From Flavobacteriales bacterium (lineage in GTDB: Bacteria > Bacteroidota > Bacteroidia > Flavobacteriales > UBA7430), in contig NZJX01000006.1 of NCBI GenBank assembly GCA_002692065.1, positions 1 to 35,011 on the forward strand: a stretch of DNA of 35,011 bases, written 5' to 3'. Positions within the stretch are counted from its first letter, which is position 1. Each line of letters opens with the position of its first letter. Shown one piece after another: positions 1 through 8,864 of this stretch. The position numbers were made by a program, and so were the translations under genes. Below the pieces are notes generated by a model. It was given only the letters and a program-made list of their open reading frames with translations. It was not told the DNA's origin and made no database searches.

Positions 1-207
1 AATAATTAATTTTTGGGTGTATTTATAATTAAATTAAGAAGAGGTTTATAAATAGTGGGAATTTTACAAAACCGACAAAAATTAAAGGTTAAATTTTTAA
101 ATTTTTTTACAATCCCTTTATGGATAAGTGATAGGGGACGAATTATTGGTTCGTAAATAGTCGATTACAGTTGAGTAAATTTTAGCCTCTTTGAGTCTTT
201 TTTGGGT

Positions 208-2787
208 TTATGCAGAATTTCTACTCGCATTTATATTTCCAAACAACGAACGTGTCACCATTTTTTCGTAAATAGTAATTTCTTTTGATGATGGGTCTTC
301 ATTTTTAAGTTCTTGAATTTGTTTTAATGCATACTGTTGAATGGTTAAAAGAGGGAGAACAATTTGTTCTCTAATTTCTATAGAGGCTTTACCTTCAGGG
401 TAGTTGTCCATAAGTTCTTTTTGACCTGATATTTGCAATAGTAATCGTTTAGTTGTTTTATATTCCTTATAAATTAATTTCCAAAAGTCTCCATAAACTG
501 GGTCATTTGACATGTAACTGGTTAATTTGAAAAATGATTTTGTTAAACTCATCATACTATTTTCCAGTAAAGTTTTAAAGAAATCAGATTCATTATAAAA
601 TGAAATGATTTCGTCAAGCCTGCCAGAATCTTCATATGTTTTTAATGCAGAACCAAGGCCGTAAAATCCTGGAACATTTTGTTTTAATTGACTCCAACTA
701 CCAACAAAAGGAATTGCTCTCAGAGCAGAAAAATCTAATTTAGATGAAGAAGGTCTTTTAGAAGGTCTACTTCCAATATTCGTTTTTGAATAGTATTTTA
801 GTGTACTCATTTCTTCCAAATATGGGAGGAATTTAGGGTGGTTTTTAAAATCTTTATATTTATTATAACTCGTCTTGGCTAAATCTTCAATAAGAACTCT
901 ATGTTTATTGTTAAATTGATTTTTTCTAAAAACTTCATTTTTTATACCAGAGCTCAGTAATTGCTCTAAGTTAAATTGGGATGAACTTAGTGTTCCAAAA
1001 TTTGAACTTATAGTTTGCCCTTGAACGGTCAATTGAATTTGCTTATGTTCTATAGATGGTCCTAGTGAGGCATAAAATTGATGTGTTTTACCACCTCCTC
1101 TTGCAGGAGGACCTCCACGCCCATCAAAAAATATAACTTTAATATCGTATTCTCTTGATACTTTTGTTAAAGCTTCTTTTGCTTTGAAAATTCCCCAGTT
1201 GGCCATCAAATATCCACCATCTTTAGTTCCATCAGAAAAACCCAGCATAATCGTTTGCTTATCATTCCTTTGCTTAAGATGTATTCTGTAGTTTTTATTT
1301 TTGTACACAGTTCGCATTACTTTCTCTGCATTCTTTAGATCTTCAACAGTTTCAAATAAGGGGATTACATCGACAGGGACATTGTCTTTAAATCCAGATA
1401 AATTAAGCATGGCAAAAGCTTCCATTATATTTAATGCACTTTGGTTATTACTAATTATATATCTATTGGCACCACGTTCGCCATTTCTTTCTTGAATGGT
1501 TTTTAATGCAAAAATAGATTCCATAGTTTTGATAGATAGTTCATTTTTTAATATGCCCATGTCAACGATACCTTTTACTTGTGATAATATATTAATTTGA
1601 TCTTTTTTAGAAAGTGTTAAATAGTTTTTTGGAAAGGTAGGGTCACCTATGTCAATTAGGTTTTTAACCATATTTGTAAGAGCATCATGATGAATTCTAC
1701 TATCTTGTCTTATGTCAATACTTGCAAAATGAAACCCGAAAATTCTAACTTTATTTATGACATCATTTAATTCATCAATAAATAAAGATTGGTGTTGTTC
1801 AATAACTATTTTTTTTGCTTTTTCTAATTCTATTAAAACTAATTCTTGAGATAAGTCAATTGTTTTAAAGCTTCGTACAACGTGTTTGTAGATTTTTACT
1901 TCTAAAGAAGATAGAATTTCCTGAACTCCACTAAAAGTCAATCGTCTTTTCAATCTTTTTATGTCTTTGTGGTAATTTTTTAACACAGTTTGACGTAATT
2001 TCTCTGCGACATCAAGCGTGATTTGTGCTGTAACAAAAGGATTTCCATCCCTGTCTCCACCTGGCCAAAATCCTAGATCAATTATTTGATTATCTGATTT
2101 TTTACCTTCAAATATATTTGCTTCTATATAGTTGTAAATTTTGCTAACAGAATGGTAAAACACATTTTCTAAATACCAAATTAGATTAACTGCTTCATCG
2201 TAAGGTGATGGTTTTACTTTTTTAAAGAATCTTGTTTTACCTAATTGAGATAGAAGATTTTTAATTAGAACTAGATTATTATTATGTATGGCTTTATCCA
2301 GATCAGTAATTATACCTAGTACTTCACCGGGATAAAATTGAGTAGGATGTGCTGTTAATACAATTCGAACTCTAAACTCTTCTAAGTATTTTTTCAGTTC
2401 TTCTTTTTTATTTTTAGAATAGGCAATCTCTTTTAAACTTCTTAGTGTACCAATTCCATTCATATTGTTCACAATAGGAAATGAGGCATCTTCAATTGCA
2501 TCAAACAAAACAACTTGACGTTCGATGAACTGAATAAATCTAAAAAGAAGATTTATTTTTTCTTCTTCAGAAAAATTTTCTTGTTGTCTTTTGAAAAAAT
2601 TGTCAATAATTTCTGTAGGATTTTTACCCATAGTGAATCCTTTATTACAAACATCATGAAATAATGGTAGTAATAAGCCCGTATTACTTATCGAGTCAAA
2701 AGGTAGAGTCATGAAAAGGCTATTGTAAATCTGGTATTTTGATACAACATTTTCATTAAAACGAGTTAATTTCGTTTGTGCAGTCAT
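208..2787 (-). CDS. ppc: Phosphoenolpyruvate carboxylase
   Basis: Cytosolic anaplerotic enzyme that carboxylates PEP with bicarbonate to give oxaloacetate. The 859-residue product is close to the usual family length. The N-terminal catalytic motif TAHPT is at about residues 145-149 (catalytic His about 147), the GGDRDGNP motif at about 243-250, the FSDGTKDGG motif (family form YSDSNKDGG) near 520, and the glycine/arginine loop FDGRGGPPARGGG near 555-570. The loop has Asp where the E. coli enzyme has its essential His (FHGRGG), and the C-terminus reads RNSA instead of RNTG; I recall the Asp form from other Bacteroidota PEPCs, so this is probably a lineage variant and not a dead enzyme. The ATG start lies only 3 bases after the stop of a small secreted-protein gene, which suggests co-transcription. 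Identification is secure; allosteric behaviour cannot be judged. Confidence 0.96.
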   Translation of the reverse strand: MTAQTKLTRFNENVVSKYQIYNSLFMTLPFDSISNTGLLLPLFHDVCNKGFTMGKNPTEIIDNFFKRQQENFSEEEKINLLFRFIQFIERQVVLFDAIEDASFPIVNNMNGIGTLRSLKEIAYSKNKKEELKKYLEEFRVRIVLTAHPTQFYPGEVLGIITDLDKAIHNNNLVLIKNLLSQLGKTRFFKKVKPSPYDEAVNLIWYLENVFYHSVSKIYNYIEANIFEGKKSDNQIIDLGFWPGGDRDGNPFVTAQITLDVAEKLRQTVLKNYHKDIKRLKRRLTFSGVQEILSSLEVKIYKHVVRSFKTIDLSQELVLIELEKAKKIVIEQHQSLFIDELNDVINKVRIFGFHFASIDIRQDSRIHHDALTNMVKNLIDIGDPTFPKNYLTLSKKDQINILSQVKGIVDMGILKNELSIKTMESIFALKTIQERNGERGANRYIISNNQSALNIMEAFAMLNLSGFKDNVPVDVIPLFETVEDLKNAEKVMRTVYKNKNYRIHLKQRNDKQTIMLGFSDGTKDGGYLMANWGIFKAKEALTKVSREYDIKVIFFDGRGGPPARGGGKTHQFYASLGPSIEHKQIQLTVQGQTISSNFGTLSSSQFNLEQLLSSGIKNEVFRKNQFNNKHRVLIEDLAKTSYNKYKDFKNHPKFLPYLEEMSTLKYYSKTNIGSRPSKRPSSSKLDFSALRAIPFVGSWSQLKQNVPGFYGLGSALKTYEDSGRLDEIISFYNESDFFKTLLENSMMSLTKSFFKLTSYMSNDPVYGDFWKLIYKEYKTTKRLLLQISGQKELMDNYPEGKASIEIREQIVLPLLTIQQYALKQIQELKNEDPSSKEITIYEKMVTRSLFGNINASRNSA

Positions 2788-2790
2788 TCT

Positions 2791-3105
2791 TTAAAATATA
2801 TTGTTAACATTTGTAAATGCACCCTCAACCGAAGATTTAAATTCTATTATTATTACGGCCCCTAACGACCCAGAGTGTAAACTAGAGAGAGTGTATGGGG
2901 TCTTATTTTCATAATAAATTACACCTCCCTTGTTAACAAGTGATGTGAGATTATTTATAAACCAAGCATAAGAAGCATATGCCTCGTTATTTTCACCTCC
3001 TTGCGAGGTAAGAACTAATGTTTTGTTACATTGAGCATTAACTAAAAACCACAGTGTAAATACAAGAGTGAATAATCTAATAAATTTTTGTGTAAAGTTT
3101 TTCAT
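2791..3105 (-). CDS. Small secreted protein of unknown function
   Basis: Encodes 104 residues beginning MKNFTQKF, with a hydrophobic stretch and a likely signal-peptidase I site at VNA|QC. A Cys follows directly, but the preceding residues do not form a good lipobox. The mature part is about 80 residues, rich in Asn, Ser and Tyr, with a hydrophobic GAVIIIEF strand near the end; I recognise no family. The frame is open further upstream to a TTG at 3273, but I chose the ATG at 3105 because it begins a proper signal peptide and a -7-like element sits 29 bases upstream of it. The stop is 3 bases from the ppc start codon, so the two are probably one transcript. It could be a fragment of a longer exported protein. 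Confidence 0.55.
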   Translation of the reverse strand: MKNFTQKFIRLFTLVFTLWFLVNAQCNKTLVLTSQGGENNEAYASYAWFINNLTSLVNKGGVIYYENKTPYTLSSLHSGSLGAVIIIEFKSSVEGAFTNVNNIF

Positions 3106-3441
3106 TTTTAAGAAAGGCAATTTATAATCACAACAAATATAATTATAAAATATAATAAAATATATTCTCAATTTTGGAATCAAACACTCGCCTATATCGG
3201 TTTTTCCTAATTTTCTCTTACTTGTAAATTGAGTAAATAAAGTTTTGTTTAAGAATACTTTTTGTTCTCGCAATTCTGTATCCTTTTAAAGTCAGAATAT
3301 GATAAATTTATCTATAACCAAGGCCTCTATTTTCTTTCAAAAATTTAATTAAATGATATAATTTATATTTAACATTAAAAAATTCAGAGTATTGTAATTT
3401 ATAACTCATTAATTCTAAGTAATTTCGCTATAAAATTGAAT
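3106..3441. other. Divergent intergenic region between the ppc transcript and typA
   Basis: This 336-base AT-rich stretch separates two divergent transcripts. A minus-strand frame stays open to a TTG at 3273, but its translation before residue Met-57 (the ATG at 3105) has no protein-like features. I see no tRNA, riboswitch or strong hairpin. The only element I can point to is the -7-like octamer at 3134-3141; a promoter for typA must lie in the right half but I could not identify one. Confidence 0.6.
3134..3141 (-). promoter_or_regulatory. Possible -7 promoter element for the small secreted gene and ppc
   Basis: On the minus strand the octamer reads TATATTTG, matching the Bacteroidota primary-sigma -7 consensus TAnnTTTG. 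It would start transcription near 3127, giving a leader of about 22 bases before the ATG at 3105. No matching -33 TTTG is found at the right distance, and such octamers occur by chance in AT-rich DNA, so this is tentative. Confidence 0.35.
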
Positions 3442-5205
3442 ATGAAATCTATACGAAATATTGCCATTATTGCTCATGTTGATCATGGAAAAACTACACT
3501 TGTAGATAGAATAATTCATGAGTGTAAGATGATGGATTCAAGAAAAAAAACAGGAGAGTTGATTCTTGACAGTAATGATTTGGAGCGAGAAAGAGGTATA
3601 ACGATTCTTTCAAAAAATGTTGCAGCAAGTTATAAAGGAGTAAAAATAAATATACTAGATACACCAGGTCATGCTGATTTTGGGGGAGAAGTTGAGCGAG
3701 TATTAAAAATGGCAGATGGTGTTTTACTTCTAGTAGATGCTTTTGAAGGCCCCATGCCTCAAACAAGATTTGTTTTAAGTAAAGCTATTTCTTTGGGCCT
3801 TAAACCAATTGTTGTTGTAAATAAAGTAGATAAGGAAAATTGTAAACCTGAGATAGTTCAGGAGCAAGTTTTTGATCTTATGTTTAATTTAGATGCAACT
3901 GAAGATCAGCTTGATTTTGTTACGATTTATGGTTCTTCTAAGCTTGGCTGGATGAGTAAGTATTGGGAAACTCCAACTCATAATATAACTCCATTATTGG
4001 ATGCAGTAATTGAAAATATACCAGAAGCACCATACCTTGAGGGCCCCCCCCAGATGCAGATAACTTCTTTAGATTTCTCTAATTTTAAGGGGAGAATAGC
4101 TATTGGCAGAGTTTTTCGCGGGGATTTGATTAAAGGGAAGGATTATATTCTTTGTAAAGATGCGATAAATAAAAAAGTTCGAATTAAAGAGTTATTTGTT
4201 TTTGAAGGTCTTGGAAGAGTAGAAGTTGATTCAGTTAGAGGTGGAGATTTATGTGCAGTTATAGGTTTAGATGATTTTGATATTGGAGATACTCTTGCAG
4301 ATTTAGAATATCCGGAACCATTACCAAGAATTTCTGTAGATGAACCAACCATGAGTATGCTTTTTACAATCAATAATTCTCCTTTTTTTGGCAAGGAAGG
4401 AAAATATGTTACATCTAGAAATATTCGAGAGCGACTTTTAAAAGAAACAGAAAAAAATCTTGCTTTACAAGTTGAAATGACAGACTCTGAAGATAAGTTT
4501 AATGTTTTTGGGAGAGGAGTTCTACATTTATCTATCCTTGTTGAGACAATGAGAAGAGAGGGTTATGAGTTCCAAGTTGGAAAGCCTCAATTTATTGAAA
4601 AACAAATAGATGGAGTTAAAAGTGAACCTTTTGAAACTCTGGTTGTTGATGTTCCTTCAGAGTTTTCGGGGAAAGTAATTGAATTAGTCACTCAAAGAAA
4701 AGGGGATCTAATTGTGATGGAACCTAAAGGCGATTTACAACATTTGGAGTTTTATATTCCTTCCAGAGGATTAATTGGATTGAGAAATAATATGCTAACA
4801 GCCACTTCAGGGCAAGCCATTATGACCCATAGGTTCAGAGAGTTTTCTCAACACAAAGGAGATATACATACGAGAATGAAAGGGTCTTTAATTTCAATGG
4901 AACAAGGTTCAACAAAGAGCTTTGCTCTAAATAGGCTTCAAGATCGAGGAAGATTTTTTGTCGAGGCAACAGATATGATTTATAAGGGTCAAGTAGTTGG
5001 AGAACATACTAAAGACAATGACTTAGAGGTAAATCTAATAAAAGGAAAGCAATTAACAAATATGAGAAAATCTGGTTCAGATGATGCAATGAAAATATCC
5101 CCTAAAGTTATTTTTTCACTTGAGGAATCGATGGAGTATATTAAAGAAGACGAGTATTTAGAGATTACGCCATCAAGTTTAAGAATGAGAAAGATCAAAT
5201 ATTAA
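3442..5205 (+). CDS. typA: Ribosome-associated translational GTPase TypA/BipA
   Basis: GTPase of the EF-G/LepA class that binds the ribosome and assists large-subunit assembly and stress or cold adaptation. From the ATG at 3442 the product is 587 residues, normal for the family; a TTG two codons earlier is not needed. GTP-binding motifs are clear: G1 HVDHGKTT at about residues 12-19, the switch-I RGITI segment, G3 DTPGHADF and G4 NKVDK. The TypA-specific C-terminal region with SRGLIGLRNNMLTAT and the HTRMKGSLISM segment is complete. The coding sequence contains a run of eight C at 4044-4051, unusual in such AT-rich DNA, with the frame intact. It converges with the DEAD-box helicase gene downstream. 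Confidence 0.96.
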   Translation: MKSIRNIAIIAHVDHGKTTLVDRIIHECKMMDSRKKTGELILDSNDLERERGITILSKNVAASYKGVKINILDTPGHADFGGEVERVLKMADGVLLLVDAFEGPMPQTRFVLSKAISLGLKPIVVVNKVDKENCKPEIVQEQVFDLMFNLDATEDQLDFVTIYGSSKLGWMSKYWETPTHNITPLLDAVIENIPEAPYLEGPPQMQITSLDFSNFKGRIAIGRVFRGDLIKGKDYILCKDAINKKVRIKELFVFEGLGRVEVDSVRGGDLCAVIGLDDFDIGDTLADLEYPEPLPRISVDEPTMSMLFTINNSPFFGKEGKYVTSRNIRERLLKETEKNLALQVEMTDSEDKFNVFGRGVLHLSILVETMRREGYEFQVGKPQFIEKQIDGVKSEPFETLVVDVPSEFSGKVIELVTQRKGDLIVMEPKGDLQHLEFYIPSRGLIGLRNNMLTATSGQAIMTHRFREFSQHKGDIHTRMKGSLISMEQGSTKSFALNRLQDRGRFFVEATDMIYKGQVVGEHTKDNDLEVNLIKGKQLTNMRKSGSDDAMKISPKVIFSLEESMEYIKEDEYLEITPSSLRMRKIKY

Positions 5206-5280
5206 ACAATATTAGAAAAAAATGACAATAATAATTGGGCTTTACTGTGGTTTTAATAAAATAACTAATTGATTTAAAAT

Positions 5281-6996
5281 TTACAATAATTTATTTTTTT
5301 TAATTCTTTTATTTTTAGATACATTTTTTCTATTTTTAAATTCACCTCCTCTTCGGCCTTTTGTATTTGGGTGAGTAGATCTCCCTTTTTTAATTTTTAA
5401 AGATTTATTTTCTTTAGATTTTTTGCTAATTTCTATGACAACATCTCTACCTCCTAGTGAAAACCCTTCTAAAGATTTAAATACTAGCTTAAGTTTTTCC
5501 TTGGATACATTGAAAAATGAAAATGATCTTTTGACATCAAATCCATTTAGATCCTCATCATTTAGTGAAGTCTTATCTTTTAATAAATCTTTTAACGCAG
5601 CCCAATTTAATCCATCCTTTTCACCTATATTTATAAATACCCTCTCAGAGCCAAATAATTGATTTTTATTTAAAGAATTCAAATCTTCTGAATCCTCATA
5701 GAAATTGATCATTTTAGATAATGAATGTGAAATGAATTTTTCAATTATTTTATTTGATGTAGTTTTTTGTGATATATCATCAATTATTTTTTTGAAAGGT
5801 TTCAAAGATTTTTCATTTATTTTAGAATTTAATAAATCATCTATTGATTTTGTTACAAGAGCTTTGATCACTTCACTACTAGATGGAATATTTTTTTTTT
5901 CTATTTTAAAGTTGAGTGTCTTTTCAATCTTGATGAGTTTGTGCCTATCTTTAGCTCCTATCAAAGATATTGATTTACCATGGTTCCCTGCCCGTCCAGT
6001 TCTTCCACTTCTGTGAGTATAAACTTCTACTTCATCGGGGAGTTGATAGTGAACTACGTGGTTTATATTATCTACATCAATTCCTCTTGAAGCTACATCT
6101 GTTGCAACAAGAATAGTGATTTTTTTCTTTTTAAATTTTTTCATGACTGCATCTCTTTGCATTTGAGACATATCTCCATGTAAACCATCAGTGTTGAAAC
6201 CATCAGTTTGAAGTCGATTAGTAATATTTTGAGTTTCTGCTCTTGTTCTGCAAAATACGATTGCATAAAAAGAAGGGTTATAATCTATCACTCTTCTCAA
6301 CACTTTGTAACGATTTTTATGATCAATTAAATAATAGTAATGATTAACTGTTGATGCCGATTGATTTTTTATTCCACAAGTAACTTCTATTGGGTCATTC
6401 ATATATTGGTATATTATTTTAGAAACAGAATTTGGCATTGTGGCAGAATATAACCATGTATTTCTCTTTTTTGAGACTGTTTCCAATATTTTGTCAATAG
6501 CTTCCTGGAATCCCATGTTTAACATTTCATCTGCCTCGTCAATTACCAAATAATCAACATTTGATAAAATGACTAAACGTCTATTAATGATATCTTGAAG
6601 TCTTCCTGGTGTTGCAACAATAATTTGTACTCCTTTTTTTAAATTTCTTGCTTGATCTGAAATACTTGCACCTCCATATAGGGCTAAAATCTTTGTTTTT
6701 TTAATTCGTGCAAAATTTTTTAAATCTTCTGAGATCTGAATACACAACTCTCTTGTTGGAGCTAAAATTAATGCTTGAATGTTATTACTATGATTATTTA
6801 TTTTTTGAATTAGAGGTAACCCAAAAGCAGCTGTTTTCCCTGTACCAGTTTGAGCTAAAGCAACTAAGTCAGTTTTTTTTTTTAAAACAATTGGAATACA
6901 TCTTTTTTGGATTGAAGTAGGTTTTTCAAAACCTAAATAATTGACCGCTTTAATGATATCTTTCTCAAGTCCTAGGGTAAAAAAATCTTCATTCAT
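5281..6996 (-). CDS. DEAD-box ATP-dependent RNA helicase with DbpA-like RNA-binding domain
   Basis: ATP-dependent RNA helicase, probably acting in ribosome biogenesis or cold-related RNA remodelling. The motifs are in order: Q motif GFEKPTSIQ at about residues 22-30, Walker A AQTGTGKT at about 48-55, PTREL, TPGR, DEAD near 155, SAT, VATDVASRGID and HRSGRTGRAG. After the two RecA domains comes a linker, then a DbpA-type RNA-recognition domain (about 455-525, with FSFFNV and LGGRDVVIEIS), then a strongly basic Lys/Arg-rich tail. At 571 residues this is the architecture of DeaD/CsdA-like proteins; whether it is the functional equivalent of CsdA or DbpA cannot be decided. The ATG start is at 6996 and there is a leader of about 200 bases before the next gene upstream. 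Confidence 0.93.
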   Translation of the reverse strand: MNEDFFTLGLEKDIIKAVNYLGFEKPTSIQKRCIPIVLKKKTDLVALAQTGTGKTAAFGLPLIQKINNHSNNIQALILAPTRELCIQISEDLKNFARIKKTKILALYGGASISDQARNLKKGVQIIVATPGRLQDIINRRLVILSNVDYLVIDEADEMLNMGFQEAIDKILETVSKKRNTWLYSATMPNSVSKIIYQYMNDPIEVTCGIKNQSASTVNHYYYLIDHKNRYKVLRRVIDYNPSFYAIVFCRTRAETQNITNRLQTDGFNTDGLHGDMSQMQRDAVMKKFKKKKITILVATDVASRGIDVDNINHVVHYQLPDEVEVYTHRSGRTGRAGNHGKSISLIGAKDRHKLIKIEKTLNFKIEKKNIPSSSEVIKALVTKSIDDLLNSKINEKSLKPFKKIIDDISQKTTSNKIIEKFISHSLSKMINFYEDSEDLNSLNKNQLFGSERVFINIGEKDGLNWAALKDLLKDKTSLNDEDLNGFDVKRSFSFFNVSKEKLKLVFKSLEGFSLGGRDVVIEISKKSKENKSLKIKKGRSTHPNTKGRRGGEFKNRKNVSKNKRIKKNKLL

Positions 6997-7095
6997 AATC
7001 TAAGATTAAGTTTTTATAGAATCCTAACACTCAAATCACTTAATATTCATTATTAACTAACTAATTGTATGTGTTATAAGATTGCGAAACTACAA

Positions 7096-7103
7096 CAAAT
7101 TTA
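7096..7103 (-). promoter_or_regulatory. Possible -7 promoter element for the DEAD-box helicase gene
   Basis: The minus strand reads TAAATTTG, fitting TAnnTTTG. Transcription would begin near 7089 and leave an untranslated leader of roughly 90 bases before the ATG at 6996. Long leaders are known for cold-induced RNA helicase genes such as E. coli deaD, but no -33 element is visible here, so the assignment is weak. Confidence 0.3.
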
Positions 7104-7202
7104 TTTAGTAAAAGAATATCTAATAAAGATAAAGCCTAAGTTCATAGAAGAGAGTTTATTTTATAGTTTAGAATTTTGAAATTTAACTTTTAATAGATGT
7201 TT

Positions 7203-8807
7203 CTATGTTGTTTTTAAAAGCTGAATACTAACGGTTGTTTGTCCATTATTGGGGAATTTAAATGTAAATTTTGGGACGGGGGAAAGTCTAGCTTGTTTAG
7301 CAGCATTTATGAAACTTTCGTACTCAATAATATACTGATCTGTATATCCATGAGTTGCATCATAAGGTGTAGCGAGTGTTCCTCCAATATTAGATGCAGC
7401 ATTTTTTGAGTTAATAGTATGTAATTCTACTATTAATAAACCAAATTTTCTAACGAAAGGTGCCCAGGATAAAAGGTGATTATTTAAATTTTGAAATAAT
7501 TCGTTATTTGGAATTCTTCTACCTCGAAATGCAAAAGCGCCCTCTGAATTAGTTTTTAATAGTGTCTTTACAGGTCTTTTATATATTCGATTATGATCTA
7601 AAAAGGTTCTGGTATTTAACAAATCAACTAATTTTATTTGATATCTATCAAAAAGCATTTTATTAAGTTTATGAGGATCACTAATATCTCCAAAAACTAT
7701 TTTTGCCTTTATTTTTTCGGAATTCATTTTTTTTATTGAAGTCAACCTTGCCTTTTTATTGAAGTCAACCCCAACTATCTGGACTGGAAATTTTGATAAA
7801 AATGTTCCCCTCAAAGTTTTTTCTTTAATTACATTGTAAATGTGGTTTATAAAAGAGCCGTCTCCACAACCAATGTCAATAAATCCTTTTGGTTGTTCAT
7901 TTATAGGCTTATTAAATATTTCAATAATTATTTCATCTACTTTTTTAAAGTAGGTATTATGAGCTCCTCCACTACCCCATACATTCATATATCTGTAAAC
8001 ATGACTCTCATCACCTTTTTCAGTTTTTACCCAAATTAAATTTGGATCTCCAGTTAATAGTGTATTAAGTTTGGCAAATGTGGGAAGATATGATACAGTT
8101 ACTCCATAAGCACTTGCTTTTTTTAAATAGAATACTCCTCTCTCATTAATTCGAACTTTTGAATTTTGTTTAGATATAAATTTTAAATTTTGAAATATTT
8201 CAATCATCAATTCATAAGTTTTTTTTGGGATATCCAAACTTTTTTGGGATAAAAGAGAATTAACTTCTATTTTTTTTAATTTATTATTCATTCCTAGTCC
8301 AACCATTAATGGTCCTAAAATTATTCCTTCCATATGGTTCACCATTCTTCTAATTAATAAATTACTTTCATTAACATGAAGATATTTTATTTCGTTATAA
8401 GCCTTTTTAAGATATTCAACATTTAATGTATTAGAAATCATATTCTTAGGCCGAACTATTAAATTTTTTATAAGATTAAAAAATGTCTCATAATAATGAA
8501 CTTGACGAAAAGCTTGTTCTCCTAAATTTGTTATTTTTAAGTATATTCTGTCCATGTCATTGTCTATTTCTCTCCTAAGATATCCTTGTGATGAAAGGAT
8601 ACGAAGAGCAATATTTAAATAGCCGGAATTTGTATTTAACATGGAATTGAGTTTGTTAAATCCCAATTCACGTTTATCAATTAATATTTTTAGAGCGCCT
8701 ATTTTATGTAAGACATAGATTGTTGGAATAACAGCCCATCCATCAAGATGTAAAAATAATCTTTTTCGAATTTCTATCTGTTCTTCTTTACTTAAACAAT
8801 TTTTCAT
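7203..8807 (-). CDS. SAM-dependent methyltransferase with two N-terminal winged-helix-like repeats (AprA-like?)
   Basis: The 534-residue product has a class I SAM-binding motif FIDIGCGDGSF at about residues 309-319, followed by a VGVDFN acidic-loop segment near 346. The N-terminal 240 residues look like two related winged-helix/dimerisation units: about 18-100 (...YLKITNLGEQAF) and about 158-235 (...VRINERGVFYLKKA), as in O-methyltransferases but duplicated. Toward the C-terminus are TRTFLDHNRIY (about 399-409) and ATPYDATHGYTDQY near 480-492, which I recall from AprA-type methyltransferases associated with polyketide enzymes; that resemblance is from memory and unchecked. The gene lies 57 bases downstream of ubiE on the same strand, so a quinone-related role is also possible. 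An 18-bp direct repeat lies inside it at 7730-7770. The substrate is unknown. ATG start. Confidence 0.75.
   Translation of the reverse strand: MKNCLSKEEQIEIRKRLFLHLDGWAVIPTIYVLHKIGALKILIDKRELGFNKLNSMLNTNSGYLNIALRILSSQGYLRREIDNDMDRIYLKITNLGEQAFRQVHYYETFFNLIKNLIVRPKNMISNTLNVEYLKKAYNEIKYLHVNESNLLIRRMVNHMEGIILGPLMVGLGMNNKLKKIEVNSLLSQKSLDIPKKTYELMIEIFQNLKFISKQNSKVRINERGVFYLKKASAYGVTVSYLPTFAKLNTLLTGDPNLIWVKTEKGDESHVYRYMNVWGSGGAHNTYFKKVDEIIIEIFNKPINEQPKGFIDIGCGDGSFINHIYNVIKEKTLRGTFLSKFPVQIVGVDFNKKARLTSIKKMNSEKIKAKIVFGDISDPHKLNKMLFDRYQIKLVDLLNTRTFLDHNRIYKRPVKTLLKTNSEGAFAFRGRRIPNNELFQNLNNHLLSWAPFVRKFGLLIVELHTINSKNAASNIGGTLATPYDATHGYTDQYIIEYESFINAAKQARLSPVPKFTFKFPNNGQTTVSIQLLKTT
7730..7770. repeat. 18-bp direct repeat within the methyltransferase gene
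   Basis: The same 18 bases (TTTTTATTGAAGTCAACC) occur at 7730-7747 and 7753-7770, separated by 5 bases. The offset of 23 is not a multiple of three, so the two copies are read in different frames (VDFNKK in one and RLTSIKK in the other). The reading frame stays open across both copies. Confidence 0.85.
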
Positions 8808-8864
8808 AATTAATTTAGAAATTTTTTAAAGTTTTTTAATGCATTAATAATTTTTTAATAATTT

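Noticed and set aside
191-206. Weak hairpin with a T-run just downstream of ppc
   Set aside because: The stem has only four or five pairs with a mismatch and the T-run is on the wrong strand for ppc.
3177-3200. tRNA-like string resembling a reversed T-loop
   Set aside because: The GGTTCRA-type core is not intact and no matching acceptor, D or anticodon stems could be found.
3106-3273. N-terminal extension of the small secreted protein to a TTG at 3273
   Set aside because: The extension would bury a good signal peptide, and a -7-like element lies within it.
3494-3766. Minus-strand frame opposite the start of typA
   Set aside because: It is the antisense of conserved GTPase motifs and has no protein-like features of its own.
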